Positions 10,218-21,300 of a stretch of 64,000 nucleotides of DNA are shown in pieces. Numbering within the stretch: position 1 is the first letter of the stretch; each line of letters starts with the position of its first letter. Position numbers and translations under genes: made by a program. Source of the DNA: Arsenophonus sp052174115 (GTDB lineage Bacteria; Pseudomonadota; Gammaproteobacteria; Enterobacterales; Enterobacteriaceae). The notes beneath the pieces are model-generated. The model ran no database searches, was not told where the DNA came from, and saw only the letters and a list, made by a program, of their open reading frames with translations. The stretch spans positions 558,001 through 622,000 of the forward strand of contig JBQMRX010000001.1 of the NCBI GenBank assembly GCA_052174115.1, in the 5' to 3' direction.

Positions 10218-10257
10218 AGTTATTATTATTTTGTTATTATTATTTTATTATTATTTA
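10218..10257 (-). repeat. AAT-rich trinucleotide repeat in the brnQ leader
   Basis: Read on the minus strand, the 40 nt before the brnQ ATG contain three imperfect copies of AATAATAATAA, two of them ending in AAC. No GGA or AGG ribosome-binding motif is present in the last 20 nt. The tract is low complexity and could simply reflect AT drift, but its position directly before a start codon makes it a candidate slippage-prone or unstructured translation enhancer. Confidence 0.5.
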
Positions 10258-11456
10258 TAATTTATTTTTTATTTTTAATCAAGAAAAATATTTAATTAAT
10301 TTAATAAAGATTTTTATTAAACAATAAATATATTAATATTTTATATATTTATTTTATTATAAGAATAATAAAAAATAAATTTTAAATAATTTTTAGTAAT
10401 TTTATTTATTATTTATTTAAAAAAAACTGTTAGTTTAAAGTAAAATTTAATTAAAATATATTTAAATTAAATAATTTTATACCTAAATTTAAAAAATGAA
10501 ACTAAATTTCATCTATTTTATTTAATTTTTAATAAAATGAATAGTAAAATAATACTATATCAAGTTTATATTTAATAAATTTTTAATAGTCAATTTGTAA
10601 TAATATATATTTTAATAATTAATTAATTATTTTATTAAAAATAAAAAAATACTTTATATTTAATATTAATATTTTCATAAAATATTAATACATTTTATGT
10701 TTTTCAAAATTTAAATTTATTATATCATAATTTAATTATATCTAAATTTATTTAAATATTAATCTCTTTATTTAAATTAAAAAAGAATATTTTTATTCAA
10801 AAAAATATAAAATTATTTTTATAATTAAATTTATTAATATTAATTTAATTAATTCTTAATATAATATAATTAATTAAATTAATTAAATTTTTTATTATAT
10901 TATTTATATATATTTTATTTAATATCATTTAACTCTTATTCAATGCAGCATCTAATTAAATATTTTTCAGTCAATGTATTTTGTTACTATATAGTTTACG
11001 AATTAATCTAAATATTTAATATAAAATATTAAAAAATAATGAATAAATTATTGCAATATTATCATTAATTATAAAATTTTTATACCTATATTATTGAATA
11101 ATAACAATACTAAATAAATAATTTTAATAAAATAATATTAAATTAAATAATTAATTTACATTAATAAAGTTTATATCAAATTAAAAAAATAATACATAGA
11201 TAAATTATTTGTTTACTAAAAATAAATTATAATTTTTATACTTAAAATTAAAAATAAATAATACCATAAACATTTTTATAAAATGATTTGTTATTACTTG
11301 AAATCTAATTAAAATAGTGATCATTTATAAAAATAAAAAATATTAAATAACAAATAAAAAATACTATAAATTTAAATAATTCTAAAATATATAATTCATA
11401 TTTATTATATTATCAAATTAAGAATAATATTCTTATATCATTGTAAAAAATATTAA
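10218..11456. other. Gene-free gap between brnQ and transaldolase (1.2 kb)
   Basis: I see no gene. A 12-bp perfect stem with a 3-nt loop lies at 10664-10690 (TATTAATATTTT/AAAATATTAATA). A slightly less AT-rich patch around 10925-11010 has no consistent reading frame. Upstream of brnQ and downstream of tal, this gap should contain the brnQ promoter, but no convincing -35/-10 pair stands out in such AT-rich sequence. Confidence 0.5.
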
Positions 11457-12410
11457 TTATAATTTTTTTTCAAGAATTTTTTCTAGTTTTTCTTGATAAA
11501 TAGCAAACTTACGAATACCATCAGCTAATTTATCTGTTGCCATAGCATCAGAATGATGATGCCAATAAATTTCTGATTCAGTCATTGATCGAGGTGGTGT
11601 TTGAATTTTATCATTAAATATTAATTTACGAATAACTTCACCTTCTGACTCAGAAAGTTCTTTAAGTAAAGGTGGTGAAATCGTTAAACGATCACAGCCG
11701 GCTAATTGTAAAATTTCACCGATATTACGGAAACTTGCTCCCATTACTATTGTTTTATAGCCATATTGTTTATAATAATTATAAATTTGTGTAACAAAAA
11801 TAACACCAGGATCCTCTTGTTGAGTATACTCTTTTATATCTGTATTTGCTTTATACCAATCAAGAATACGACCAACAAAAGGTGAGATAAGATAAACATT
11901 AGCTTCAGCACAAGCACGCGCCTGAGCAAATGAAAATAACAGGGTTAAATTACAATTAATACCATCTTTTTCTAATTGTTCTGCTGCACGAATTCCTTGC
12001 CAAGTTGAAGCTAATTTTATCAAAATACGATTATTTTTAATTCCTGCGTTATTATAAAGTTTAATAATACGTTGTGCTTTTTTAATACAAGCATCGATAT
12101 TATAAGAAAGACGCGCATCAATTTCTGTTGAAATTTTTCCTGGAATTAATTTTAATATTTCTAACCCAATATTAACCATTAATTTATCAGATGCGTCAAT
12201 GATTTGCTGTTTTTTTAAGTGACTTTGTTTACGTGCCCAATTAATCGCTTCATAAATTAATGGTTGATATTCTTGAATCTGAACTGCATTAAAAATTAAA
12301 GCCGGATTAGTTGTCACATCTTCAGGTTTATAAAACTTTATTGCGTTGATATCTCCTGTATCTACTACAACCGTTGTTATTTTACGTAAAGAAGTTAATT
12401 TATCGATCAT
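11457..12410 (-). CDS. talB: Transaldolase (TalB type)
   Basis: Transaldolase moves a dihydroxyacetone unit between sugar phosphates in the non-oxidative pentose phosphate pathway. I chose the ATG at 12410 because it has a GGA ribosome site 7-9 nt upstream and gives 317 residues, the TalB length. An ATG four codons earlier (12422) has weaker support. The Schiff-base Lys lies in RILIKLASTWQG, and the conserved TTNPALI, NLTLLFSFAQA, SPFVGRILDWYK and VMGASFRN are all present. Flanked by deserts on both sides, it is probably monocistronic. The choice of talB over talA rests on overall resemblance only. Confidence 0.94.
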   Translation of the reverse strand: MIDKLTSLRKITTVVVDTGDINAIKFYKPEDVTTNPALIFNAVQIQEYQPLIYEAINWARKQSHLKKQQIIDASDKLMVNIGLEILKLIPGKISTEIDARLSYNIDACIKKAQRIIKLYNNAGIKNNRILIKLASTWQGIRAAEQLEKDGINCNLTLLFSFAQARACAEANVYLISPFVGRILDWYKANTDIKEYTQQEDPGVIFVTQIYNYYKQYGYKTIVMGASFRNIGEILQLAGCDRLTISPPLLKELSESEGEVIRKLIFNDKIQTPPRSMTESEIYWHHHSDAMATDKLADGIRKFAIYQEKLEKILEKKL

Positions 12411-12994
12411 TTTTAATTCCATTATTATTCTGATAAATTTGAAATTTAAAATTTTATCTTTTTTTTTTAATGTATCATATACTTATGCATTAAAACAAAT
12501 GAGTTAACAACTATTATTATAAATAATAAATTTATTGCTTTTTTTTAAAAATTATTATTTTATTTAATTAAAAACAATAATAACTAAGATTAAATTTTAT
12601 AAATGCTTTATAAATAAAATAACAATAATTTATTATTTTAATAATATTAATTATTTATAAATTTTACTTAATATAAATTATTTTATAATAATTTTAATTA
12701 ATAAAATTATTAATTATAAAATATTTTATTATAAAATATAATCAATCAACTTAATAAATATAGAAATTAATTTGAAAATCATAATAAATTTTTCATTATA
12801 AAAAGATTAAAAATTTAAATATATATTATTAATTTAGTTAATTCATATATAATTTATTTTTAATAATTATATATTATTTTATACAATAAAATATGAAATA
12901 TTATATAATATATATATTTTATTTAATTTCAATATAAAAATTTACAAATTATAAAATAAAAATTTTTTGATTAAAATTAACTTTATATTAGAAC

Positions 12995-13031
12995 AATATT
13001 CTAATATTATTGTTAATAATATTAGAATATT
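12995..13031. repeat. Perfect hairpin, 17-bp stem, 3-nt loop
   Basis: The arms at 12995-13011 and 13015-13031 are exact reverse complements around the loop GTT. No T-run follows on either strand, so it is not a textbook terminator. It lies about 580 nt upstream of the transaldolase start. Stem length is well beyond what random AT-rich sequence is expected to give. Confidence 0.8.
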
Positions 13032-13767
13032 TATATATTATAAAATTTACTTTTTAAATAAATAATAAAATTATTAAATTATTTTAATATTTAATAATTA
13101 ATTAAAAAATATTTTAAATAATTATTAAATTAATAATGCTGCTTATAAAATAATAACTAATCTATTAAATAATCATAATCCATTTAATAATAAATGAAGC
13201 GAATTAATATTTTTTATTTATTGAAAAATTTTTTAATTAAATTAAATATATTAATAAATATTTAAAAATTAAATAATTAATAATTAATTAGAAAATATCA
13301 ATAATTTATTAACTTTAATCAAAATAATTTTTTTTGATAAAAATAATTTATATTCTTTCATTTAAATTTTATTAAATATAAAGTATTTAAAAATATTATT
13401 TTTAATTTATTTTATTTATCATTTTTCAATTAATTATTTAAATATAAAAAAATTATTTATATATCTTTAAAATGTAATTCTAATATCTATATTTTTATAT
13501 TTTTTGTTTTTTAACATAAATAACATCTTATAAATAAACTCATACAGTCGTTATTCTTTCGTAAAATATGTTTATCTATATTTAATTATTTGTTAGATTA
13601 ATATTTATATATATTTAATGATTTTACTATTATTTTATATAAAAATAACTATAATTTAAATAAATACTAAGATAAATAATATAAAAGATTATTATTAATA
13701 TTATTAGTTGAAATAAAGTTTTTTCTAAAAAATAATTATTATTAATAATAGTTAAGATAATAATAAA

Positions 13768-13810
13768 TTTATTACTTATAATTTAATTATTATAAATTAT
13801 AAGTAATGAA
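13768..13810. repeat. Hairpin, 15-bp perfect core plus outer pairs
   Basis: The arms at 13771-13785 and 13793-13807 are exact complements around a 7-nt loop; one G-U and two A-T pairs extend the stem outward to 13768/13810. It is one of a cluster of three strong inverted repeats within 1 kb of the desert. No gene is adjacent. Confidence 0.7.
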
Positions 13811-13892
13811 AATAAATAATTTAAATAAAAACATCTTAATATTAAGTTTTTAAGATATTTATATATAAATAAAAATTATTTTAATATGTAAC

Positions 13893-13934
13893 TAAATAAT
13901 TTTTTAATTTTATATAAAATTAAAAAATTATTTA
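13893..13934. repeat. 42-nt perfect palindrome
   Basis: Every position from 13893 to 13934 pairs with its mirror around 13913.5 (21-bp arms, no spacer); symmetry breaks at C13892/T13935. The sequence is A/T only. It could form a cruciform in supercoiled DNA or a hairpin in RNA of either strand. No gene is adjacent. Confidence 0.85.
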
Positions 13935-15232
13935 TCAATTTTTTAAGTTAATTTTAATTTTATTAGAAATAATTAGTTTATATAAACTTTAATGATATTC
14001 TATAGCTATAGACTTTTATTAATATAATGTAGTGAAAATACAAAAATATTTTATTTAAATATTAAAATAAAATTAGATAAATTATTTTATATAAAATTAA
14101 TTAATAAATATGTAAACTATATATATTAAATTATTAAAGAAAACATCATATGAAATATTTTAAAATTTCTAAAATAGAAATTTATTTTCTTATATAATAA
14201 ATTTTTATCAAATTATTGATGAATATTAATAGATTAAAAATTAATAAATTTTTAAGTATAAATTAATAACTTTTTCAATAATTCTAATTAAATATTAATA
14301 TAAAATATTATGAAGTAAAACCAGAATTATATTCTGTTTGTTAAAAATTACTATTAAAATTCAATAATTAAATAATTTAAAATAATTAAATATAAATTAA
14401 AATTTATATAATAAAAATTTTTGTATAACTATTTTATATTTATTAATATTTTAAATCAAGAATTGATGTATTAGATATTAATATTAAATCATTAATATTT
14501 ATAAGAAAATTATCACTTCTTTATATAGAATAAATTTCTTTTATTCAAATTTAAATTTTTAAATAAATATATTAATTTTATTGAAAATAATGTTTTTACG
14601 ATTTATTAAATGAGATAAAGATATATTTAAATTAATCATTATTTTTTAGTAATATTAGAATTGAAATACATTTTAAAATAGCATTTATAACAAATATTTA
14701 AAAAAATATAAAATAATTAATTTTATATATTTTCTCATCTATTTTCATATACAAGTATTATTTTATCTTATATAAATATTCAATTATTAATATATATTAT
14801 AATACTTATTTTAAATAATAGGATACTTTTTTACTTTTAAAAATAATTTAGTATGATTTTCTTCTATTATTATTTTTTATTATTTATATTATAATAAATA
14901 GATAGAGTACATTCTTTTGTTTATTGTTATATAAGTATGTAAATTATTAATTAATTTAAAAAAAATAAAAATATAAAAAGCACTCTATTTCATATAATCA
15001 TTAAAATATTTAATTAAAATAAAATAAGCTTACTTATATATTGAATTAAAAGAATAATTTAATAACTTTTTTGTTAAAATATATAAACACTTTTAACTAT
15101 TTTATTGATATAAAATAATAATTTTAATTATTTAAATTCATAAATTATATGATTATATCTTATAGAGATAACAAAAAATTATGAAAAAATAATTTATATA
15201 TCACTATTACCAAAAAATAATACACTTAAACA

Positions 15233-15269
15233 ATAAAATAATTTTTATAAGTTATAAAAATTATTTTAT
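15233..15269. repeat. 37-nt palindrome with single central G
   Basis: Arms of 18 nt (15233-15250 and 15252-15269) are exact reverse complements around G15251. A/T only apart from the centre. It is isolated inside the desert, more than 2 kb from any gene. Confidence 0.8.
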
Positions 15270-17119
15270 ATATAATATATAGCATTTATTAATTTAATTA
15301 AATAATCAAAATATTATAAAATTTTTTCGTATGAAAAATCTAAATAATATTAAATCTAATTATAATAATCACAAAATTATATAATAATTTTTAATTATTT
15401 TATACAAATTAAAAAATAACTTTTTTGCTAAATCTAAAAAAATTAATTATAATAATTATAATTTGATTAAATCAGAGAAAAATTTTTAATTAGTAAAATT
15501 ATTTTTATATTATTTAATTATTATCAAAGTTAAATTTATTATTTATCTTATCTCAATTAAACAAAAAATATATCACAATCATTTACTATTTAGTTATTAA
15601 TTAAAATATTTATTAAAATATATTTTAAAAAAAACTACATAAACATAAATATTTTTAATTTAAAAATATTCAATAACATAATATGTGATTAAAATAGTAT
15701 TAATAATATTTCTTGTAATAATTTAATAAAATTATTAGTTCTATATCTTATTAAAAAATAATGATTTTTAGAAAAATTTTTATTCTTTCTTTTAAAATTT
15801 CATAGTAAATATTTTATCTATACATATTTAATTCTCTCTAATATTATAATAGAAATTTATATAATTCTTCCTTTAAATTCTTAGCAGAAAAAATATTAAA
15901 TAAAATTAAATTTCTTAAAGATAATTATTTATTTTTTATTAATAAATGTATTTTACTTAAGTAAGAATATCTTATTTATTATTTTTTATTTACTCTAATA
16001 AAATTATTTAAATTCTTTTGTAATAAAATACAAAAAAACTTTTTATATTTTCATATAATGTAATTTTATTGCTACTAATTTATATTTATTTAATTATAAG
16101 ATAATATATTTTTATAAATTTAAACTATTATAAAGATAATAGTTCTTAATAAATTACTTTTAGTAAAAATATAAACTATTTATTTTATTTAAATAACGAA
16201 GTAAATTGAAGTTTTCTAAGTTTTTGTTGATAATTATTATTCATATTCATATATCTTTAAAATTAATAAAAAAAATTAATTATTTAGATTTTTATCTAAA
16301 TCTATTAATATTTTTAGTTTATTTATTCTTAATAATATTTGTTAATAATTTGAATATATTAACTAAATTATCTTTATCTTAACTATATATTCATATGTTT
16401 CTTTATAAGACTACTATCTTAAAACATAAAAAATAAGACTATTAAGTATATTTATTATAAAGTTTTACATAAAAAGTTATTCATCCATAATATATCAATG
16501 GTTATATTTACAAATAAAATAACATCAAATCATTTTTAGTAATAATTTTTATTAATCCATAAGTAAGTAAAACTTTACTATATATTTAATTATTAACTAA
16601 TAAATGTTAACCATAACAAATATAGATTTTATTTTAAATATTTTAATCTATAAATTAATATTTTTCATATATAAGTTAAATTTATTAATAATAAAAATTA
16701 TAATAATAGTTATTTTAATTATATTAGTTAAAAATTAAATTAATATAACTAATAAGTTTAAATTAAAATAATATTTTATCTTATTTGTAAATTTAGTATA
16801 TTAATTTAATATATTTAATATTTAAATATATTAAATATTGTTTAAATAAAATTTAATTATATATTAAAATAATTAAAATAATTAATATTATAAAATATTA
16901 ATATTTAATTTTATTAATTGATATTTTAATGTATATTTTGTTTATTATTACATCAATAATGAAATTATTTAATGTAATAATAAATTACATTAATAAATAG
17001 TATAATATTAATTGTATATATTTTAATATTATTTTTTAAAAAATAATTTTAAAATTTTTAATTTTTGATATTAGATTGATTTTTAAATATTATAAATTAA
17101 TTTTATTTTAAATCATTAA

Positions 17120-17146
17120 GGATCTTTATAGTACATATAAAGATCC
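17120..17146. repeat. GC-ended hairpin, 11-bp perfect stem, 5-nt loop
   Basis: GGATCTTTATA and TATAAAGATCC pair perfectly around the loop GTACA. The stem base carries GG/CC and two GATC tetramers in mirror positions, unusual in surrounding DNA that is almost only A/T. It lies about 515 nt upstream of yqjA. No T-run follows on the plus strand. It may be a terminator remnant, an operator or a selected RNA stem; the sequence alone does not decide. Confidence 0.65.
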
Positions 17147-17660
17147 AAAAATATAAATTAAATTTTCATTATAACGTTAAGAAATTAAATTTCTATTTAT
17201 TTATTAATATTATTAAATTTAATTTAAAATAAATATATTTTTTTAATTTAAAAATATATTTAAAGTGAAATTACTTAAATAAATAAATAAATATTAAGTT
17301 TCTCTTAAGGAACATTATATTTATTAAAAAAAAATAAAATAAATTAAATATATCAATTTATATATTATTAATTTATTATTTTTTATTTAAATTATATTTA
17401 TAACTAATCATAATTTTATATTAATTAATTTATTTGTAATAATTAATATTTATCATAATAAATATTAATAAATCTTTAAATTAACTTTATTAATAACTGA
17501 TAACTATAATAAATATTTATTTTAATATTTTTATTATAAAATAAATATTTTATTCAACTTACTTTATATCTATATATGAATAAATCTAACATACTCAATT
17601 TTTTTAATATAAACTAAAATTATATTAATCTTTCATTTCATTGTTATTAACAGGTTTGAT

Positions 17661-18317
17661 ATGCAAATTCTCAATGAAATTATGATGGCAATTTGGCATA
17701 ATAATTTTGCTAAATTAATTAATCCAGATATTTTATGGATTATTTATGTTTTATTTTTTATTATTATTGTTTTGGAGAATGCTATTCTTCCAGCAGCATT
17801 TCTGCCAGGGGATACATTACTTATTCTTTCAGGCGCTTTAATTGCAAAAAACGTTCTTTCATTTATTCCAACAATTATTATTTTAACTATTGCTGCTAGT
17901 TTAGGATATTGGTTAGGTTTTTTACAAGGACGATGGCTTAGTGATACTGATATAATAAAACAATGGTTAAAACAAATCCCACAAGAATATTATGATCGTG
18001 CAAATCAGTTATTTAACAATCAATGTTTATATGCATTATTACTCGGTAGATTTTTAGTTTTTGTTCGAACATTATTACCAATTTTAGCTGGATTATCTAC
18101 TTTAAGTCATGGTCGTTTTCAATTATTTAATTGGATTAGCAGTATATTATGGATTGGGATTATTGTTTCTTTAGGTTACATAATCAATCAAATTCCTTTT
18201 ATTAAATATCATGAAAATATTGTTATGAACGTTTTAATATTTTTATCTATATTACTACTTATTATCGGATTCATTGGTTCATTTGTTGTTTATTGGAAAC
18301 ATAAAAAAACTAATTAA
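17661..18317 (+). CDS. yqjA: DedA-family inner-membrane protein (YqjA type)
   Basis: DedA/VTT proteins are inner-membrane transporters linked to envelope proton homeostasis and undecaprenyl phosphate recycling. E. coli YqjA and YghB are partly redundant and needed for normal division. The 218-residue protein matches YqjA along its length (E. coli 220): ENAILPAAFLPGDTLL, AASLGYWLGFLQGRWL, LGRFLVFVRTLLPILAGLS, and the closing WKHKK. The essential acidic and Arg residues (E in VLENAILP, R in LLGRF) are present. Four to five hydrophobic segments are seen. An AGG precedes the ATG. It is convergent with carB, 70 nt away. Confidence 0.9.
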   Translation: MQILNEIMMAIWHNNFAKLINPDILWIIYVLFFIIIVLENAILPAAFLPGDTLLILSGALIAKNVLSFIPTIIILTIAASLGYWLGFLQGRWLSDTDIIKQWLKQIPQEYYDRANQLFNNQCLYALLLGRFLVFVRTLLPILAGLSTLSHGRFQLFNWISSILWIGIIVSLGYIINQIPFIKYHENIVMNVLIFLSILLLIIGFIGSFVVYWKHKKTN

Positions 18318-18387
18318 ATATTATTAATACCATCAAATATCATAAAAATAACTTAATCAAAAAATTATTTCAAATATTTAATAATAA

Positions 18388-21300
18388 TTAATATCTAATC
18401 ATTTTGTGTATCTCTTGAATAGAAATAATCCACTCCATAGGATCAACATTAAATGAAATCAATACTGCAAAACCACTATTAATATTAGTATCACAATTTA
18501 CTTTATATTGTAATGCACTACAACGGATAATCTTTGAATCTTCTATTGAACGACGCCCTTCTGTAGTATTTAAAATATAACTATATTCACCATTTTTTAT
18601 TCTATCCTGAATATGAGGATACCCTTCATGCACTTTATTGACTAAACGCGAATTAATTCCTGCCTCACTAAGCATAATTGCAGTGTCATGAGTTGCATCT
18701 AACTTAAAACCATATTCAATTAATTTCATTGCTAAATTAATAATTTTTGTCTTATCATTTTTCTTTACTGAGAGCAATACGCGTCCAAATTTTTTAATAG
18801 TAGAAGAACAACAAAACATCGATTTAGCAAATGCTTCAGAAAAAGTTCGACCAATACCCATAACTTCACCAGTAGAATGCATTTCTGGCCCTAAAATAGG
18901 ATCAACATTAGGAAATTTACTAAACGGTAATACTATTGATTTTACAGAAAAAAAAGGAGGAATAATTTCTTTGGTTATACCTTGTTTAATTAAAGATTGT
19001 CCAACCATAACACGAACAGCAACTTTTGCTAATTGTATTCCTGTTGCTTTTGACACAAAAGGAACTGTACGTGAAGCACGTGGATTTACTTCAATTAAAT
19101 ATATTTCATTATCTTTAATTGCAAATTGAATATTTATTAATCCTCGAACTTGTAATTCAAAAGCAAGTTTTTTTACTTGCTCTCGCATGGAATTTTGTAT
19201 ATTTTTATTTAATGTATAAGGTGGTAAAGAACAGGAAGAATCACCAGAATGAACTCCAGCTTCTTCAATATGCTCCATAATTCCACCAATTAAAACTGTT
19301 TCTCCATCACAGATAGCATCTATATCAACCTCAATTGCATCATCAAGAAAATGATCAAGTAAAATAGGTAAATCATTAAAAATATTCACTGTTTTTTGAA
19401 AGTATTGAAGTAAATCAATTTCATCATAAATAATCTCCATTGAATGACCACCTAAAACATAAGAAGGACGCACAATTAATGGATAGCCAATATTATAAGC
19501 TTTCTCTAGCGCTTCTTCAATAGTTGTAACCGTAGCATTTTTTGGTTGTTTTAATCCTAAATTAGTTATTACTTGTTGAAAACGATGACGATCTTCAGCT
19601 CGATCTATCGCATCCGGACTAGTTCCAATAATAGGAACACCAGCCTCTTCTAATGCAATAGCCAATTTTAAAGGCGTCTGACCACCATATTGCACAATCA
19701 CACCTTCAGGTTGTTCAATCCTAACTATTTCTAATATATCTTCCAATGTTATAGATTCAAAATAAAGACGATCAGAAATATCATAATCAGTAGAAACTGT
19801 TTCAGGATTACAATTCACCATTATTGTTTCATACCCATCTTCACGTAAAGCTAACGCAGCATGAACGCAACAATAATCAAATTCAATTCCTTGACCAATG
19901 CGATTTGGTCCACCGCCTAATATCATAATTTTAGATTTTGTATTATCAGGGTTAGCTTCACATTCATCTTCATAAGTGGAATATAAATAATCCGTATCTG
20001 TAGAAAATTCTGCTGCACAAGTATCAACTCGCTTAAAAACAGGATGTAATTTATATTTATAACGTAATTTACGAATTTCAACTTCAGATATATTAACTAA
20101 CTTGGACAAACGAATATCAGAAAAACCTTTTCGTTTTAATAGTCGAAAAAATTTTTCTGATAATCCATTAACACCAAATTCAGTAATTTTTTTTTCTAAA
20201 CAAACAAGTTCTTCAATCTGTGCTAAAAACCAATGATCAATATTAGTTAAATTAAATATATCATTCAGAGACATACCTGCGCGGAAAGCATCAGCTATAT
20301 ACCAAATACGTTCAGCGCCAGCTTCTTTTAATTCATAACAAATTTTTGCTAATGAGCCGAGTTCATTTAAATTTATTTTAGGGTCAAAACCAGCTATTGC
20401 CATTTCTAATCCACGCAATGCTTTTTGTATAGATTCTTGGAAAGTTCTTCCAATAGCCATTACCTCACCAACAGATTTCATTTGAATTGTTAAACGATCA
20501 TTACTACCTTGAAATTTTTCAAAATTAAAACGCGGGATTTTAGTCACTACATAATCAATAGATGGTTCAAAAAAAACAGGTGTCCGTCTTCCAGTAATAT
20601 GATTTATCAATTCATCAAGTGTATAACCTATTGCAAGTTTAGTGACAATCTTAGCGATAGGAAAACCAGTTGCTTTAGATGCTAAAGCTGAAGAACGTGA
20701 TACTCGTGGATTCATTTCAATAACAATTAAACAACCAGTTTTAGGATTTACAGCAAATTGTACATTTGAACTGCCCGCTTTTATACCAATTTCTCGTAAT
20801 ATTGCTATCGATGCATTACGCATAACTTGATATTCTTTATCAGTTAATGTTTGGGCGGGAACAACAGTAATAGAATCTCCAGTATGGATCCCCATTGCAT
20901 CAATATTTTCAATAGAACAAATAATAATACAATTATCATTTTTATCACGAACAACTTCCATTTCATACTCTTTCCAACCGATCAATGATTCATCAATTAA
21001 CAACTCATTTATCGGTGAAAACTCTAAACCTGCTAGACAGATAGCTTGAAACTCTTCATGATTATATGCAATTCCACCACCAGAACCACCCATAGTAAAT
21101 GATGGACGAATAATACATGGAAAACCTATTTTTTTTATTACTATTAATGCTTCTTCCAAAGAATTTGCAATTCCTGAACGTGCAGTTTTAAGACCAATTT
21201 TTTTCATTGCTTTATTAAATTTCTGTCTATTTTCTGCTTTATCAATTGCATCAGCTGTTACACCAATCATACTAACATTAAATTTTTTTAATATACCTTT

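Larger units (their letters stand above)
12411..17660. other. 5.25-kb gene-free desert
   Basis: No protein gene, tRNA or other RNA gene is recognisable on either strand; six-frame ORFs are short and lack familiar motifs. The composition is almost pure A/T. Perfect inverted repeats stand out: 12995-13031 (17-bp stem), 13768-13810 (15-bp stem plus three outer pairs), 13893-13934 (42-nt palindrome), 15233-15269 (18-bp arms), 16804-16836 (14 bp), 16941-16984 (13 bp), 17028-17047 (20-nt palindrome), 17230-17262 (13 bp), and 17120-17146 with GC-containing ends. Several genes may have decayed here; which ones cannot be told. Confidence 0.7.

Noticed and set aside
10925..11010. Possible pseudogene in a less AT-rich patch near transaldolase
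   Set aside because: On the minus strand a short DAALNKS-stop reading is interrupted by an in-frame stop a few codons upstream; no consistent homology.
7403..11456. Possible CRISPR array or tandem repeats in the gaps
   Set aside because: Only short TTTA, TTA and similar low-complexity repeats occur; there is no repeat-spacer periodicity.
16272..16305. 8-bp stem ATTTAGAT/ATCTAAAT in the desert
   Set aside because: Stems of this size are expected often by chance in such AT-rich DNA.
12411..17660. Possible insertion sequence or prophage remnant in the desert
   Set aside because: No transposase or phage motif, and no terminal inverted repeats bounding a unit; the inverted repeats are compact hairpins.
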